In this document: one piece after another, positions 12,752 through 25,600 of the stretch
Numbering within the stretch: position 1 is the stretch's first letter
How the letters are laid out: the number at the start of each line of letters is the position of its first letter
Source of the DNA: Helicoverpa zea
Lineage: Eukaryota > Arthropoda > Insecta > Lepidoptera > Noctuidae
Direction of reading: 5' to 3'
Assembly: GCF_022581195.2 (NCBI RefSeq)
Contig: NC_061472.1
Coordinates: 3,782,001 to 3,846,000, forward strand
DNA: 64,000 nucleotides
The notes under the pieces: model-generated
The model's database searches: none
Told to the model about the DNA's origin: nothing
Seen by the model: only the letters and a program-made list of their open reading frames with translations
Position numbers and translations under genes: made by a program

Positions 12752-12765
12752 TTTGTGTGACGTCA
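12746..12765 (-). promoter_or_regulatory. CRE palindrome next to a YY1-type motif
   Basis: TGACGTCA (12758-12765) is the full consensus for CREB/ATF-type bZIP proteins. It sits 2 bases from CAAAATGGCGG (12746-12756, minus strand), the core of the YY1/Pho motif, which in animal promoters often lies over the start codon or just after the start site. The spacing and the ATG inside the second motif favour a minus-strand promoter. Activity is inference. Confidence 0.35.
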
Positions 12766-15290
12766 CGGTACATGTTTAACGAGTTAACCTTGTGACGTTG
12801 GAGTAATTATACTGTTGGTCTTAACTCTGTATTTACCTAGGACTTGTTTTTTTTGTAATGTTTGGGTATTCTATTCTACTTCCTATTTAAAACAGGTACA
12901 ATTGTTTGGATGGGAAGATGATACTTCAACCTAGTTTTCTAAACATATTGGGTGCTTAGTAAGCAGAAAAACTACGTCCTTGGATAAATACAAGTCTATA
13001 CAGAGTTACAGGCAGAACGTGCAGTTTATCTGAAAGGGTAGCTAGAATCGATTTTTCTTGTTTCAATGTGTGAAGTTGCTGGCAGTTATACATTGGCTGA
13101 CCGCACATTATAGGTAAGTTTATATGGATGACATCATAGTATGTATGTGTTTAAGTTACCACGCAGATTATTCTCTGACTTTATATCTACTTCTATTTTA
13201 ACTTACTCATAATATTGCTTAAGTATTAACGGTACTTTGACCTACGACAAAGAGGTCGTAAATAATATATTTCGATCTTTTCCTATTAGGTAATATCTTT
13301 GTTGTCCACGTGCGAGAAGTTGTCATAACATCAAAATTAAATGCTTCGGTCACGCTCTGTTAATTTTGAAGATCTAAGCCGCTGCAATGTAAGGCGTGAC
13401 GGCCAATTTAATGAACCAATGATCCGAACAATATATTGAGACATTTTGTCATTTGTTTAAAGAGAAGCCAGAAATTAAAAAATATAATTAATGAAAATAA
13501 TGTCATGCGGTAATATTTCTGCCATATAAACAATTTTGACACGTTGTATAAATAATACTGAAAAATAAAGTAACAAAAAAACTTACATTTACGAGGTGCA
13601 CAATGCTTTTTGTAATCCTGAACGAAAACCAAGACTCTTGTGCAAACCACCATTTTCACTACAAGTTGCCCCTTTAAAAAACAAAACAGTACTGACAATT
13701 TTCTAAGTCTAGTTACTAAATGATTATTTATCCTCCTATTGAAAAATGATGTCATACATCGTCATGCCATGTTTACATAGCCAGGAAAAATCTAAGTATG
13801 TTGGTCTTTCAAATTATTATACTTTGTTCCACACCTACTTTGTAAAATGAATTTGGTAATTTGACATCATAATCATAGTGCTTATGAAATCAAGAACGTA
13901 CCTTTATTTTTTATCTGTGTTTGATTTATGATGACACATGGAACGCTTATGGCTAAAAATATTTTAAGAAAAGGTTAAAAGATGGACGGTTAATTAAAGG
14001 TAGGTGAGTTTTGATATGTAATATAAATAAATGGCTAGAAAATATATTCAGAGATCAGATATAGGATTATTTATTGGGATTTTACTAAGAGAGGTACGCA
14101 CCTAAATCGCTTGTAAGAGGATGCGACTAAACCAAAGACCAATTAGTTTTGTGAAGAATCATTGGTAGCTGTTGAAATTCTTTACTTAATGGACAAAGGA
14201 TCTTCATATAATTGCATTATGAATAGTGATGTTATGCAATGAATATAAAAATAATATTATGTAGACGCCAATTATTATTTTTTACATTTAGTATTCAGAC
14301 CAGTTTTTGTATTCCTTTGTTAGCAGAATAATAATTACATACGTCATCTTGTGCTAATAAATGCATTATCTAGTGAACATACAAAGTCCGTCTGCAAAGT
14401 TTGCATACTTGTGTCGCAATGTAGATTTTGGGGTTACACATGACACAAAACGTTTTCGCAATTTTGATTAACAAGCCAATGTAATAAGGTCTAGAATCGT
14501 CTGGCATTGTTATGCAGTTGACTAAAATAATATTTATTTTTGGACATACATTTGTTAAAAGAAACAAAGTGGGTGCAGGGGTAACTCGTTCAAGATATAT
14601 TTTTAGATAAAATTATAGGTACGTATCTATAAAATGTTTACTTAAGATTTTATCTACATATAAAGCTTTTAGGGGTTAAGCAAGTGCTTGAGAGTCATTG
14701 AGATGTTTTTTTCCTTTTTAAGAGTTTTATTTTAAGATACCCTTCTAGTTTACGGTTTTGGTTGGGTTTATCTGCCTTATTATTCAACGTAGTTTTATGG
14801 ATTTCGAAATGTAAGGCTTTAAGCAAAAGCAGCAATTCTTGAGGTCATTGACTTTGTATAGTGTAGGTATTAAGAACTAAATGCGTAACAATGCGTCTTC
14901 GTAATGTACTGATACAAATAATTTTATTTATAAATGATACAATAAACTATTGTGTTCAAATGAAACATTCCTTTTGGTAGACAGTAATGTGGATCAGATT
15001 ATATTCTGTTTTATATTGTTTGAACAATATTCTTCTGTGTTTGATCAATGTGTTCCCTTTCAAATATTTCCTTTTCTACATGTGGTTGTTTTGTTTTTAT
15101 AACAAACAACAAGAATCTATCAACATAAAATTAGAATAAACAAATCTACCTATGATGGAGAACTTTTTGAATTCCGAACGTGAAAGATGACAGTGACAGC
15201 ATGACATTTACGGTCCTACCAGTGACGTTTTACGTTATATTATTCGGGAACATCACTAGAAACGCTTGCAAAAAACTAGTGTGTCCACAT
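12766..15290. other. Non-coding sequence, nothing recognised
   Basis: AT-rich with short open frames only. No repeat family, exon or RNA gene is seen. Confidence 0.45.
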
Positions 15291-15394
15291 TTAAGCTGTT
15301 AGCGAGACGGTTCCGCTTTCATAGGCAGAAATAGATGGAGACGAACGAATGGGCGTGTGATCGCCAGCAGTGTCGCCGTTTCCTGGTCCCAGGG
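15291..15394 (-). CDS. Candidate terminal exon (low confidence)
   Basis: After an AG at 15395-15396 the minus strand reads two bases and then 33 codons to TAA (15291-15293). The G+C content is well above the flanks, and the composition is Gly/Ser/Thr-rich. The phase is exactly what the candidate exon 16832-16928 needs, since that exon leaves one base. The acceptor has a weak pyrimidine tract. It may be an alternative 3' end of the spectrin-like gene, part of another gene, or coincidence. Confidence 0.2.
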
Positions 15395-16831
15395 CTGACA
15401 ACTTGACAATATTATACCGTATAATACGCCTTATTACTTATTTGTGGAAACACTTCAAAGGACCAAGTTTAAGGGAACGATTATTGCGTGAAACGAGTGT
15501 TATTGCGAGTTTATACTTCAACGGAGCAGAAATATCTTGATACTAGGAATGGTTGGTTTTGCCTGGTTTATTTTTGCTTAGCTCGTATTTTATAGTAATA
15601 AAAACCATGTTTATCTCTCTTGGTTTACTATTTCTTAAGGCATTCGGTAGCTACCTACTATATAGGCAGTTTAAAATTAAGAAACATTTTTTAGTCTGGC
15701 AACCCTAAATTGCACGGATGAGGATACTAACGGTTCGTAACTCGTACAGGCTGAACTACCGAAATAATATGACATCAAAAGATAAGCTTTAAAACCGGTG
15801 TTCCGATATACAAATGCGATAGCAAGAAACATGTATTTTTGGACATTAGGTGGCCAATTATAAAATGATGTAATTTAAGAGAACCGTTAACGATGGCATC
15901 AATACTAAGAAAATAAATAAATAACATTGTAAATTACGACTGTAGCTCGGTGTTGCCCTGTTATTGTACTTGAATTCTACTCTAAAAATGGTCCCCTTCT
16001 GTAAGTAAGTACTCAATGGTGCACCACTTACGTTTCCGTTCATTGACAATTTCGCGACAGTTTGATCAAACATCCGCCTTCTAAGCGTTATGGCTGTCTG
16101 GGCATAGACACTATAAAGGTTCGAAATAAATAGAGGAGGAATAGACGCGTGCGGAAATGAGGATGTAATTTTCTTGTCTTTGATCACAAGAACACCATGT
16201 AATATTATAGTAATAGTGTTCATCAATACCGACATCTTGATTTAAAACGCATGATATAAGTAACGTGAAAGTATATTAACTCCAAACTTGATTACTTTTA
16301 CGTAACATCGGTTCCCTTACAAAACGCTCTGTACGACATGCAATTTGCAAACAAGAACCAGCTTTTGGTATAATTTAACGTCTCTCGAATAAAAAAATAA
16401 ATCAAAAAGTGCAAAGGCGTCGTCTGAATGGCCAAATATGGCGTCAGCCTTGATCGCGACCGAGATTGGACAGTAATCGCGAGATTCGTTCAGAAACCGG
16501 TCTTAACATGAGTAACCGCGGTTCATGACCACCAACCGTCCGCAGTTTTGCATGAAACCAGATATTCATGCTTACAGTTGCGTTCATAATGCAATTGCAT
16601 TGTCTTGTCATGTTCTTTTTTTGAACAGTTTTTTTCTGGTCGCAGCTGTCAATTTGAGGTAGTCATGAGTGACTTTGCGGTGACGTTTGACATGTTTTTT
16701 CTACATTACCTAGTGAATGTAAGGTCAGATGTTTCCTAACTTAAAACTGTTTGAGCTTTCCTTGGTAATTAAATGTTACGATAACATTTAACGGGTACCT
16801 TTGTGTTCAGTTATTTGTGAAGTGTACTAAC
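15395..16831. other. Non-coding sequence between candidate exons
   Basis: AT-rich. A strong donor-like GTAAGT occurs on the minus strand near 16030 after an open 22-codon stretch, but its frame does not join either neighbouring candidate exon. Nothing else is recognised. Confidence 0.4.
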
Positions 16832-16928
16832 CTCTAACGTCTCGTTGCAAAGTGGTAGAAAGCGTGCCGCCAGCCAGGGCCGCATCTAATAGGTTGATAT
16901 TTTCCCGGCACCGAGTGACGATCTCCGT
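16832..16928 (-). CDS. Candidate internal exon, helical spectrin-like residues
   Basis: A 97-bp open block lies between a good acceptor (TTTTTTCGTTGCACAG) and a good donor (GTTAGAG, then GTTAGT). It encodes about 32 residues around NINLLDAALAGGTL, compatible with a helical coiled segment. It starts in phase 0, so it could follow the exon at 19749-20124 of the upstream gene if the anchor exon were skipped. It leaves one base, matching the candidate exon at 15291-15394. G+C is higher than in the flanks. Splice signals and phase are the evidence; family is not identified. Confidence 0.35.
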
Positions 16929-18566
16929 CTGTGCAACGAAAAAATAACGTTTGCAAAACAGAAAAAAGTAACTCAAATAAAAAACTAAGTAATTATATTT
17001 AGCGAAAACCATTTTACAATAACTTAATAATAATTACGACTAACTCACTTTATTATCCATCACATATCTTCGTTTTTGACAACACCATTCAGTTTTACAA
17101 TGTGTATGAGAACAAACATGCAGCATTCGTCTGTATTTATTGAGAATTTAAAACTTTTGTGTATGCGAACATAATGCCCAAGCTATCAAGAACTAAACGC
17201 CAAACATATATTAGACAAGCAGAAAGGCCCACTGCAATGGTATAAAGTAGAGAGACTTTAGGACATTTTAAAATCTGCTGAATTATATCAATGTACTGTC
17301 TGTCTGTGTAGTATTTAGAGAAGGGTGTTAATTGACTGAAACTCCATATAAAATTTTTATAATTTTGCATTTATTTTTCAACCATTTATACAAAGATCAC
17401 TTGGTTCTTTAACATTTTGTAAAAAAATAAGATCAATTAACAACCTATCCCTATTCAACATAATATTAATACATGTACAACTATACTGTGAGATGTAGGA
17501 GTTCAGTCAAATCACATTTACAAGAAAATAATATTAATATTATGCCAAGTTAACGTATTAATGATACAAAAGAATACAACCAAAGATTAATAAGACTATT
17601 GACAAAGTAAACACTAATGTTAAGTACGTAAAATTATATCACTCAATGACAAGAATCACGTTATTCAATAACGATGTACCCAGTCTGCGAAATAAATAGT
17701 AATAAATATTTTGAGCGATTGAAAACGACTGTTCTCGTTTCCGAACTGCTTCGAAAACGTCAAATCTGACAGCTGTCAATTTGACATTTCAAGCTTATCA
17801 GTTGATGAATTTTATAAATATTACTGCAAATGATTTTCAAAACCCAAGCGTTCATAACCCTGAGCACCTAACTTAAGACTAAATAATTAATAAACTGTAA
17901 CGCTTTCCCTAAAATTTTGACCTCACCTAGCACCATGTTATCTCCACCAATAAGATGAGGATGATAAAAAAAAAGAGAAATAAAAAAACAGGCAGTTAGT
18001 AAAATCTACACAAATCACAATCACACAACAAACGTTCAATGTTAGTAGAAAGAAAAATCAAACATAAAAATGAAAAAGAACTAGAAAATGGCCAAATTTA
18101 GTTGCGATTCCAATCATGAAAGTTTCACTCGTGTACTAAAGCCAAAAAATACTGATTTCAATTCTAATATAAAATCACTCTGAGCAAAAAATCAATAAAA
18201 TACAACTACATAATTGTGAAACTGTCACAATAATGATGAAATAAATTAATAAGTTAGTAATTTATCCATACGTACACTGCGATGGTCAGACTTACGTATT
18301 CACTAGCATTTATAGATTATAAACTATAAATGCTTGCAGTTTGTACATAAATAAGTATTTACTTTTAATTACAACTATTCACACTATAAGTACTCATGTC
18401 ATTATATTGGAATGTCTATAAGAGATCGTAGTTACCTCTGGCTACCTATGCATATCTGCTTACATTTGTAACATGCATTTGTAAAATGCAGCTAAACCAA
18501 GCTGACAATTGACTATCAGAACAAACGTAACATATCCTATAAATAACTATAAAAATGAGTTCGTTG
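16929..18566. other. Non-coding sequence downstream of the tail-anchor exon
   Basis: AT-rich sequence expected to contain the 3' UTR of the minus-strand gene. Several TTTATT (minus AATAAA) hexamers occur, for example near 17130, but none can be assigned as the cleavage signal. Confidence 0.4.
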
Positions 18567-18680
18567 TCAATGCGTATATATAGGCACGTATACGTGTTTA
18601 ACGCGTCTGACGATCGCAGCGAACCTAATGCGTATACTTACATAAATAAGGATAAATATCACACAAGCCCAAGCCATATG
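18567..18680 (-). other. In-frame extension after the UGA stop
   Basis: The terminal exon stops at TGA (18681-18683), which is followed by C, the context most prone to readthrough in insects. The same frame then stays open for 37 codons to the next TGA (18567-18569) and begins with a second hydrophobic stretch (MAWACVIFILIYV). A donor-like GTAAGT also occurs inside. Readthrough would add a second membrane-like segment. An opening of this length is not rare by chance. Confidence 0.25.
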
Positions 18681-19640
18681 TCATTGGAGGTGTATGTAAA
18701 CTATAACTAGGACGGAGAAGGCAGCGACGGCGAGGCAGAGCCGCGCGCGCAGGCAGGCGGGGCGTCGCGTCACGCACGACACCGCGTCCGAATCGTCCGA
18801 GAAGCTGCTGCTGAAATCGTTATCGAATTGTGTCCTTACGTAGTCGAACGCGCGCAGCAGGTCGGGCGAGGCGTCGTGGCGCGCCAGCTGCGCCTCCGCC
18901 GCGTCCAGCGCCGCGCCCGAGCGCCGCAGCAGCGCCCGCGCGCCCTCCGCCTCCGAGTCCGACTCGCCCCAGCGCCGCTTCACCGGGCTCGACGACTCGC
19001 CCTCCGAGTCCGCGCTCTCCGTCGACCGCCGCCGCAGCTCCGATAGCGCGATCTTCTGCAACTCCGACTCCCCGTCCTTGTCCGTCCTCCTCCGTCTGCT
19101 CAGCGAGTCCAGTATGTCCGGCCGGTTGTTCACTTCAGTGTACTCCAACGAACTGTTGATCTCATCACTGGTCAAGTTCGAGCTGTGCCGTCTGCGGCTC
19201 AGAGCCTGCACGTTGAGCAAATCGAACTCAGGCGATCGCTTGCTGTTTTTGCGTTCGCTCTCTGACGGTTTGCGGCGTCGAACGCCTTCGCTGCTTTCGA
19301 TGCTAGTGTTGTTTCTAGATCGTTCTAGACTGTCGAGGAGGGACTTTTTGCGTTCGGCGCTGGACATGGACTTTTTGGGTTTTCTGGAGGGTGTTTCTAT
19401 GGGCGAGTTTCTGGTGGGTCGCTTGTACCGAGGGAGGCTGCGCTCTCGCGACACGTCGGAGGGGGGACGGCGCCGGCGTGTGCCACTAGGGCTCTGGTCG
19501 TTTTCGGGCTGCGCGGACAGGCTGGAGCAACAGTCCGACTGCGAGTCCAGGAAGGCTCGGTAGTCATCGCCGAACTCTAGGAGACGACGCGCTGCATCCG
19601 AATCGGGAGCTTCTGAATATGGTTCCGAGTTGTACTTTTC
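18681..19640 (-). CDS. Exon 9: Arg/Ser-rich region and C-terminal membrane anchor
   Basis: 319 codons and TGA, acceptor TTTATTTTTCAACAG. It begins EKYNSEPYSEAPDSDAARRL and continues with LLEFGDDYRAFLDSQSDCC, which look conserved. A long Arg/Ser-rich part with many RRR clusters follows, then a short helical part. The last 19 residues (LCLAVAAFSVLVIVYIHLQ) form a single hydrophobic segment just after basic residues, as in tail-anchored proteins facing the cytoplasm. There is no Pro-Pro-Pro-X end, so a complete KASH domain is absent from this isoform. Very CpG-rich at its 3' half. Confidence 0.82.
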   Translation of the reverse strand, partial: EKYNSEPYSEAPDSDAARRLLEFGDDYRAFLDSQSDCCSSLSAQPENDQSPSGTRRRRPPSDVSRERSLPRYKRPTRNSPIETPSRKPKKSMSSAERKKSLLDSLERSRNNTSIESSEGVRRRKPSESERKNSKRSPEFDLLNVQALSRRRHSSNLTSDEINSSLEYTEVNNRPDILDSLSRRRRTDKDGESELQKIALSELRRRSTESADSEGESSSPVKRRWGESDSEAEGARALLRRSGAALDAAEAQLARHDASPDLLRAFDYVRTQFDNDFSSSFSDDSDAVSCVTRRPACLRARLCLAVAAFSVLVIVYIHLQ

Positions 19641-22600
19641 CTGTTGAAAAATAAACTTGATTATATAGTTATTCCATTTTATTGACACACACCAGCAGTT
19701 TACTCAGTGATTAAATCAGTGACTGATGTGAAATACTTCAAAACTAACCTGATAGAAATCCCACGCCTGCTCCGAAAACGAGCTATGCTCTTCAGTGCCA
19801 GCAGTCACACTTTTGTCTATATCAGAGTCCTTGTCTATAGATAAGTCCCACAACCGACTGGGGTCTCCTAAACTTAGAGCTATGAAGTTCCTCTCTCTTT
19901 CTAGGCTTCTGGCTAGCCGGGGCCTTACTGGGCCCCCAGCAGGGCCTAGTTTGAAGCTCGGGGCCACTGGTTCGGCCTCATTTTGCTCTGGAATGGCACT
20001 GTCGGGTTCCCGGGTCGATATGTGGGTCTTTTCGATGCTCTTGCGCAGGTGGGCGATGGTGGCGAGTTGTTGCTTTATAAGTTCCTCGTCGCTGTCGTTG
20101 CCTGATGTTGAAGTTGTGTCGAATCTGTTGGGATAATTAGTTGGGTGAGCTATTTCCTATATACGGAACCAACAAATGGTTTCGTAAATAGTAAATAGTA
20201 GTCAGAGGTGCCTTTGTAAAAAAAGTGGTATTTCAAACTTTATTGTAGTCCGACAAATACCTACATACATAGATTCAAGTAAAGAAAAGGTGAACTTTCT
20301 AACGTCTGCAAGGTCAAAAAATTAGGTCAAGGCCATATTTTTAGAACGCATTTTATACGTCTTTTATACTTTTCTATACCTTTATATAGAAATCGCTAAA
20401 CAGTTTCAATATATTTTACCTGCTCTTCCTACTTGTAGCGGGGTCACTGGCAGCACTTCTCTCGTGCTTATCCTCAATCTCAGGGCTTAACCTGCCGCAG
20501 AAGGAGAGGGACTTCACAAGCCTCTCCCCCCTCCTCACAGCGGTGTTATTTCTGCGCAGTTTGAGCCTCTTACGCCGGAGCCAGCCATGTTTGTCGCCAG
20601 CCTCCACGCAAGACGTGCAGGCTTCTGTCATCGTGTTCGTACTTGAGACGTGACCCTGGTGATAGAAGATGGAAAAGTTAGGAATATTTTACAGTAATAT
20701 TTCAGATGGTATTTTGGATGGCGTGGTTTGGAATGAGAGGTTTAAGTTTTTCATTGGCTAGTAGAGAATTTCTTGATACGTTAACAGTGGCTGCAAAAGG
20801 TTCTCAGGCAAGGTGGGCACTTAATAGTGTGGCAATAATGCAGCGCTGCAATTTGATTCTTGCATGTATAAGTCTTCTAACATCCGATATTAAATTACTG
20901 AAAAAAAGCTTATTTATAATCTACTTAAGACATAAAAGCACAAAAATACATTTAAATTAATCACAAATGCGATTGAAAAGCCGTCAAGTGCTATAAAGAT
21001 TGCCCATGTTGTATTTACATTTAAAATATAAATTATAATAAATCTGCAGGTTTTTTTCTTAATTTTAAGCTGCCATACCTGAACCGTAGTAGAACTTCCA
21101 CGAAGCTTCGAGTTTGAGTTAGAAGGCGTCACCCTCTGAGGAGACGCGAGGGTGTTCAAAGCAGATTCAGAGATAGACATGTTGTGCGACATAGCGGCAA
21201 CGTCGCCCGCGGTGGGTGTGGCTGCGAGCGATGCGCCGGCGCCGCTCAGCTGCGACAAACACGACACCGACCACGGCCGTGCGCTGTTGCCAGCCCGCTT
21301 CTTGCGCAGTGTCACCTAAAGCGAGAGTATGCCTCAACCTTATGTTATGTACAGTGCGTTGTTAGTCAAAATCAGTGTGTCAATGTTAAAGCACACAGAT
21401 ATTAACATTTATTTATACATGTTCTTTTTTTATCTATTACAGATTGTTTGCTAAGTGCAGGTTCAAATTAGACACTTGGAAGTTCCCAAAAGTACATCAT
21501 TTGAAGAGAAAATTAGATACTGACGTGTCATTACATGGTTAATAAATGTTGTAAGTACACACACAAAGCTAATCGATATTAGTCTTTATTACGCGTAGGA
21601 TATAGTCTATTTTACCTTGGCGTGGTGTGTGGGAGTAACGGTGCAAGTAGAAGTGCTCATGTCCATGGATGAGTGGATGTTTCGTTCTTCGGATGTCAGG
21701 GAGGTGTCCACTTCACTTTCAGTTGTGTATTCCCCTGAAGCATCATAGCTTTCTGTGCACTGAAATATAAATACGCGTTTGAAATAATTATCTAGCAATA
21801 TGTAAATAGTATTAAGATCACTTCTAAGAAGGAATTCAATTAATAAGTATAATAAAATAACTTTTTCAATCGATAGAAGTATCAGAACTAATAAAATTCT
21901 TTTTGTGGTAGTATTTTTCATAGTGACAGTTATTTTAGAGAAATAGGTTTCATTCTTTCTTGGATAACAAATTATACCTCAGACTCTACCTCCTACTAAA
22001 TTCTGAGAATGTGTTCAAAGGATAGCCATAAAGTCAACTAACCTGATTATTATCATTCTTGCCCTCTGAGCTCTGATTCAACCATTCCTTGATCCTGGAC
22101 ATTTTGTTCCTACTAACATTCTTTCCCTCCTCTTCAAACGACAGCGGCTTAAAACTCCTCGAACCCTTCTTTTTCGATAGCGCTTGTTTCTGCACCAATT
22201 CCTCTGCTTGGTTCACTAACCTCACTATATCTTTGGACCTTTCCACTCTCAATAAATCCGGCGTTGATGACTCCAATTTCGGTTTTGGCGATGGTGGTTT
22301 TTCTTTCTTTTCATCCAATGGTAATTCGCACTGTATTTCAACTGATGACGTCATTAAATCTGTAGAGTCCTCGTTACCAATTTTAGCACCACCAACGTAA
22401 GTCCATTCTTCTTCTGAAGATTCTTCTTGTGACTTCTCTGTTTCAATCATTTGTCTGTCCGAATCTGTGTCGTGGTGTCTGAAGTAGAATGTGGCCAAAT
22501 GTTTTGATTTTCGATCTGTTTGATTAAATTTCGACGTGTCAACTGGCTTCTTTCTTTTTATTACTGTCGGCGGAGTTTTCAATTTTCCTTCGATGCCGAC

Positions 22601-25600
22601 GTTGTATACTTCGAGGCCTGTGGAAGAAACTACGGTTGTATGATCGTTTGCAAATACCGTCACTTGTTTATTTGTTTGTAAATCACTGGATTTGTCAACA
22701 ATAAGTACAATGCTATTGTTTTAGAATTCAAATCAGTCGAGAGTTGTGTGCTATGTGAAAATGGAAAGCGTTGTTCATTGATGGTTTGCTATTGATATGT
22801 GAAATGTCGCAAGTCATTGTTAAGATCATAAGAAGGGATGTCTTTACCTATTTAGAATGAGGTGAAGATTGTTTTTATACCAGTATAATTATAGCCATCT
22901 TAGCACTATAAGTGAAAGTTCTACAGGGAACGGACATATCTTCAAAGGCCCCGACAAATTATAAGATAGTTATGGACGGTTCAGTAATTGACAATCGCAA
23001 GACCAAGAAGGTTTCTAGGATGATGGAACCACCCTCCTTGAACCTAAGTGTGGGTGATGTTCTAGAAATTACCATCGACATGATCAGTAGCGGGCACGGT
23101 CTGGTCAGTGGTCCGCGCGGTGACGTCACAGGCGCCGGGCACGCGCCTCTCGTCCGCCATCTCGGTACAGCGCGAGCGCTCCAACTCAGACTCGCAATCC
23201 GACCCGAAGCCTCGCCAAGTGTACGTTAGCACATATTCTTGTTCCTCCTGAAAGAAAAATAATTTGTTAGTCTTTTTTGTCAGTTCTAGTGCAGTTTTGA
23301 AGTCAGTGTTTTGAAATGTTCGCTGTAATATATTAGCTTATCCCCAAAAGACGTTGTGGGATTCGTTGCTGTCGTGAAAACTGGGATATGAATAACAGTA
23401 ACTGGGATCCTATAAGGAACGAACTCCAGCTCTTCAAGAATTAAAATGTACGTAAAGTGAGATACAGTTTCCATGTTCTTCTTCAACATGTATGGATAGA
23501 ATAGAAGTCCAGAATAAATAGCATCAACATCGCTGTACCAGAGCTGTAAGGAAGATGTGAACCAGAACTCTATGATTTCAAGTTGCCATATTTTGCCAAA
23601 TGAAATTGGGAACAGGGCAGGAAGAAGAAGAAGAAGTTGAAACATTTTGTCCGCGATTTTTGCACCAGCTTTCAAGTGCTACAATTAAAACATAAACTAT
23701 AAACATAAACTGGCCAGTGGCCAGTGATTCTAACCTCAGACGCAGACTGTCTGCTATCCAGCGAACTATCCCTTCGTCGCGCATTGACCGGGGTCCTCTG
23801 TCTTCGTGGTGAACCCTTCTTGCTGAGCCTCGGCTGCTTCAATGCTGGCTCGTCGTCACTGTCGCTTGCAGCTTCCACTGACAAACAGCCCTGGAATAAT
23901 GGAAATTAGTGGGATTAAACACTGTGTTCATAACCTTAGAGGTAATGGAGAAATTGGAAAACTGGAAGCTTTAAACAAGTTGTAGCTCCGTCAATTACGA
24001 ATTGGGTATAGCTTCTTGGAAAAAGTATCACTTATTTATTTACTACTGGTCCTTTTAATAAAGTGCTTCTAATTTTTTTGTCCCAATTGCGATTAATTTT
24101 ATTTGCCCGAAGACCGGACCAACGGACCGGAACAATAGTTAAATATCAATAAAGACTTAATCACAAAAAATAGTTTTACCGGTACATATTCTGTCTCATT
24201 CACCAAAATACAAGATCTAGTCAGTCCACTCATGTTATGAAAATTAATCACATTAATTATCAAATTAACATATAATTCCGCGTTGTATTTACGTGTAGTT
24301 ATCACAAGACACCAAATATTACTACGATAAAAATCGTTCGTCTCACTAAGTACGTCATATTGATTGCAGAACTGATAAAATATCTCCGAATATTGCTTAT
24401 AACCTAGATCAATGTCCATTTTGGTAGACATCTACTAAAATCATAATATTACTTGGATCAAGGTACAAGTACAAAGTGCAAAACATATGTTAATGTATCT
24501 AAAAGATTTTTACAAGTCACTACAAGATATCTAAAAATATTCCAATCGTAAACTCTAAAATTCTCAGTCACACCGCCATAAAAATAATCAAATATTTACT
24601 GCATCCATTCATAAGATATCCAACCAAATCCATTTAAAATTAATTTACGACCAATAAAAGTCATTTTTAAGATCCCCCACACATTCATAGGCTACCACGA
24701 AATGAAATAAATTAACCCTCAAAAGAGTCGTTATGGTCTAACTATCCCTAAGCGTGATATAAATGGGTCAACTATTAAATGTAACCTAGCAACTGGGATC
24801 ATAACATGGCGGATACCGTGCGTATAGCTTACATTATTTATTTGTGTATGACAGAGGTCACGTGTCCTAACCCTTTAGTGTCCACGTGGTATTAAGTGCC
24901 ATTGTTTACGAAAATTCAATTATGCGTGTGTGGTTTAATGGGCGTATTTTTGTCCTTGATTAGAATAGCTAGGGTATCTTTTAATCTGAATATTATTCTG
25001 GTCTTTGCATACTACTCATAACCACTGCATCAAATTACTGGCACAAACATTGGTTGAGAAAGTCCAAACACCATTTTATTACCAATTTCAAATAACCCCG
25101 TTATCACCCTCATTTTTCCCAGAAATTAAAGTTTTAGAAAAATGTGGCCCCAAAGCTATTCCACTCAATTGCATCCCATTGAAGGGGGTTAAATCAATTC
25201 TGCACACCGCCTGGGGTCTGGTGCCATGTTTGCAAACAACTCCGGGTGTCTGATTGGCCTATTGTGTTGGTGAGAATATAGTGAGCAACGCTTTAATGTC
25301 ACTTGCTCTTTTAGGAGATAGGGAGACAAGGAAGTACAAATTTTGTACGGAGTTGATTAAAAGTTAGTGTTTCGTAGTGAATTATGATGTAGAAAATAAC
25401 TTAGTGACACGATATTTTTGTAAGTGCGTTTAAAATCAAAAAGTTTAAATTTGATTCTAGGTTTCATGGCCTATGATTCAAAACAGAGTATATGAGCAGT
25501 TTCGTATTATTAGAAACCTGGTAACTTCTCTCTAATTACTATTTCTTAGGTAAGCTATTTTCATGTTTAAAAGATTGTTGAACTACAATTGCGCCCCCCC

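Noticed and set aside
16030..16095. Open block followed by GTAAGT as a third downstream exon
   Set aside because: Its frame is not compatible with the candidate exon at 16832-16928 (a stop appears immediately) and its acceptor is weak.
18681..18760. Complete KASH domain at the C-terminus
   Set aside because: Only the membrane segment is present; the lumenal stretch and Pro-rich tip are absent.
18828..19563. Plus-strand frames of 72-161 codons
   Set aside because: They lie opposite the G+C-rich terminal exon of the minus-strand gene and are its antisense shadows.
22912..23229. Plus-strand 105-codon frame
   Set aside because: It overlaps the splice-bounded minus-strand exon 23073-23247, whose phase joins both neighbouring exons.
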